Shown here: positions 63,765-64,000 of the stretch, one piece after another
How the letters are laid out: the number at the start of each line of letters is the position of its first letter
How positions within the stretch are numbered: the stretch's first letter is position 1
Source: Methanolobus chelungpuianus
Lineage (GTDB): Archaea; Halobacteriota; Methanosarcinia; Methanosarcinales; Methanosarcinaceae
Length of the DNA: 64,000 nt
Reading direction: 5' to 3'
NCBI RefSeq assembly: GCF_024500045.1
Contig: NZ_JTEO01000011.1
Location: 1 to 64,000, forward strand
The notes under the pieces: model-generated
The model's database searches: none
Told to the model about the DNA's origin: nothing
What the model saw: the letters and a program-made list of their open reading frames with translations, nothing else
Position numbers and translations under genes: made by a program

Positions 63765-64000
63765 TTAAACTGATATCGTTCCCAGAAAACCGTCAAGCCC
63801 AAGCATCGTTCTTTCAACGATCCGCAGTGTCACATAGGTTTCCACATACGCTGCAAACAGCAGCATAAGAATCATTATTGCGGACATTTTCCACAGGTAC
63901 CCTGAGAGCATATACCTTTTTACAGTATCAAGAACAAGCACCACGTCAGCTTTCAGTTCCCCGTAACTGTTGCCGAGGAATAGTCCTTTATGGACGATAT
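63765..64000 (-). CDS. SpoIIM-family membrane protein, C-terminal part (cut by window edge)
   Basis: The last 77 or so residues of a membrane protein. They begin near IVHKGLFLGN, continue through DVVLVLDTVKRYMLSGY and a membrane helix (MSAIMILMLLFAAYVETYV), and end LGTISV. The pattern of amphipathic segment, helix and a glutamate in the last helix resembles the SpoIIM/DUF95 family, which in archaea has unknown function. The start is beyond base 64000. It reads in the same direction as the subtilase. Confidence 0.55.
   Translation of the reverse strand, partial: IVHKGLFLGNSYGELKADVVLVLDTVKRYMLSGYLWKMSAIMILMLLFAAYVETYVTLRIVERTMLGLDGFLGTISV

Overview
The window comes from a methylotrophic methanogenic archaeon of the Methanosarcinales. 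Evidence on one contig is the start of a monomethylamine corrinoid protein (MtmC), the whole pyrrolysine pathway (pylS, pylB, pylC, pylD), the corrinoid-activating protein RamA, formyltransferase Ftr and the methanofuran enzyme MfnA, a monofunctional CO dehydrogenase CooS, a four-subunit pyruvate:ferredoxin oxidoreductase, and archaeal Orc1/Cdc6, PolD small subunit, HerA and NurA. Promoters are archaeal (TATA boxes, several apparently leaderless mRNAs). Most genes have a moderate to fairly high GC content; one block at about 24.4-27.1 kb is clearly AT-richer.

0-12 kb, methylamine block: mtmC reads leftwards. Rightwards come two tandem Msr/FilR1-type regulators, a large membrane sensor kinase with its response regulator, a structured 0.6 kb leader, then pylS-pylB-pylC-pylD-ramA. 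These join sensing, pyrrolysine synthesis and corrinoid reactivation. tRNA-Pyl is not visible in the window. A short reading frame ending in UAG sits directly before pylS; decoding that UAG as pyrrolysine would carry ribosomes over the pylS start. I consider this the most interesting candidate for new biology here.

12-24 kb: PolD small subunit, signal peptidase and Orc1/Cdc6, followed by a probable replication origin with origin-recognition boxes around an AT-rich core; then mfnA, an M50 protease with CBS domains, a TraB-like membrane protein, a transglutaminase-like protein, ftr with a perfect inverted repeat upstream, and an uncharacterised membrane protein.

24-31 kb: an AT-rich insert-like segment (a decayed histidine-kinase remnant, a secreted protein with a hydrophobic hairpin, a 60-residue membrane protein, a subtilase, and a degenerate inverted repeat), then cooS and a histidine kinase with a four-cysteine PAS domain.

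31-48 kb: dinB with a coupled small zinc-type protein, cysE-cysK (cysK has no ordinary start codon), a DUF4346-like protein, a nitroreductase-like protein, a methyltransferase, a TetR regulator with matching operator/TATA cassettes at its own promoter and at an iron-sulfur aldo/keto reductase, a second reductase, an ABC exporter, a broken acetyltransferase, a QueG-like iron-sulfur protein, a SulP transporter and endonuclease III.

48-64 kb: porGDAB, a tRNA-dihydrouridine synthase, a UPF0200/UPF0201/TIM-barrel operon, a small ribbon-helix-helix protein, tRNA-Lys(CUU), nurA-herA, a sodium:solute symporter, a frameshifted small gene, a MetE-like methionine synthase, a PKD-domain subtilase and the end of a SpoIIM-like membrane protein. 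Three genes show apparent reading-frame or start defects (cysK, the acetyltransferase, the small gene at 60.4 kb). Assembly errors cannot be excluded for these.
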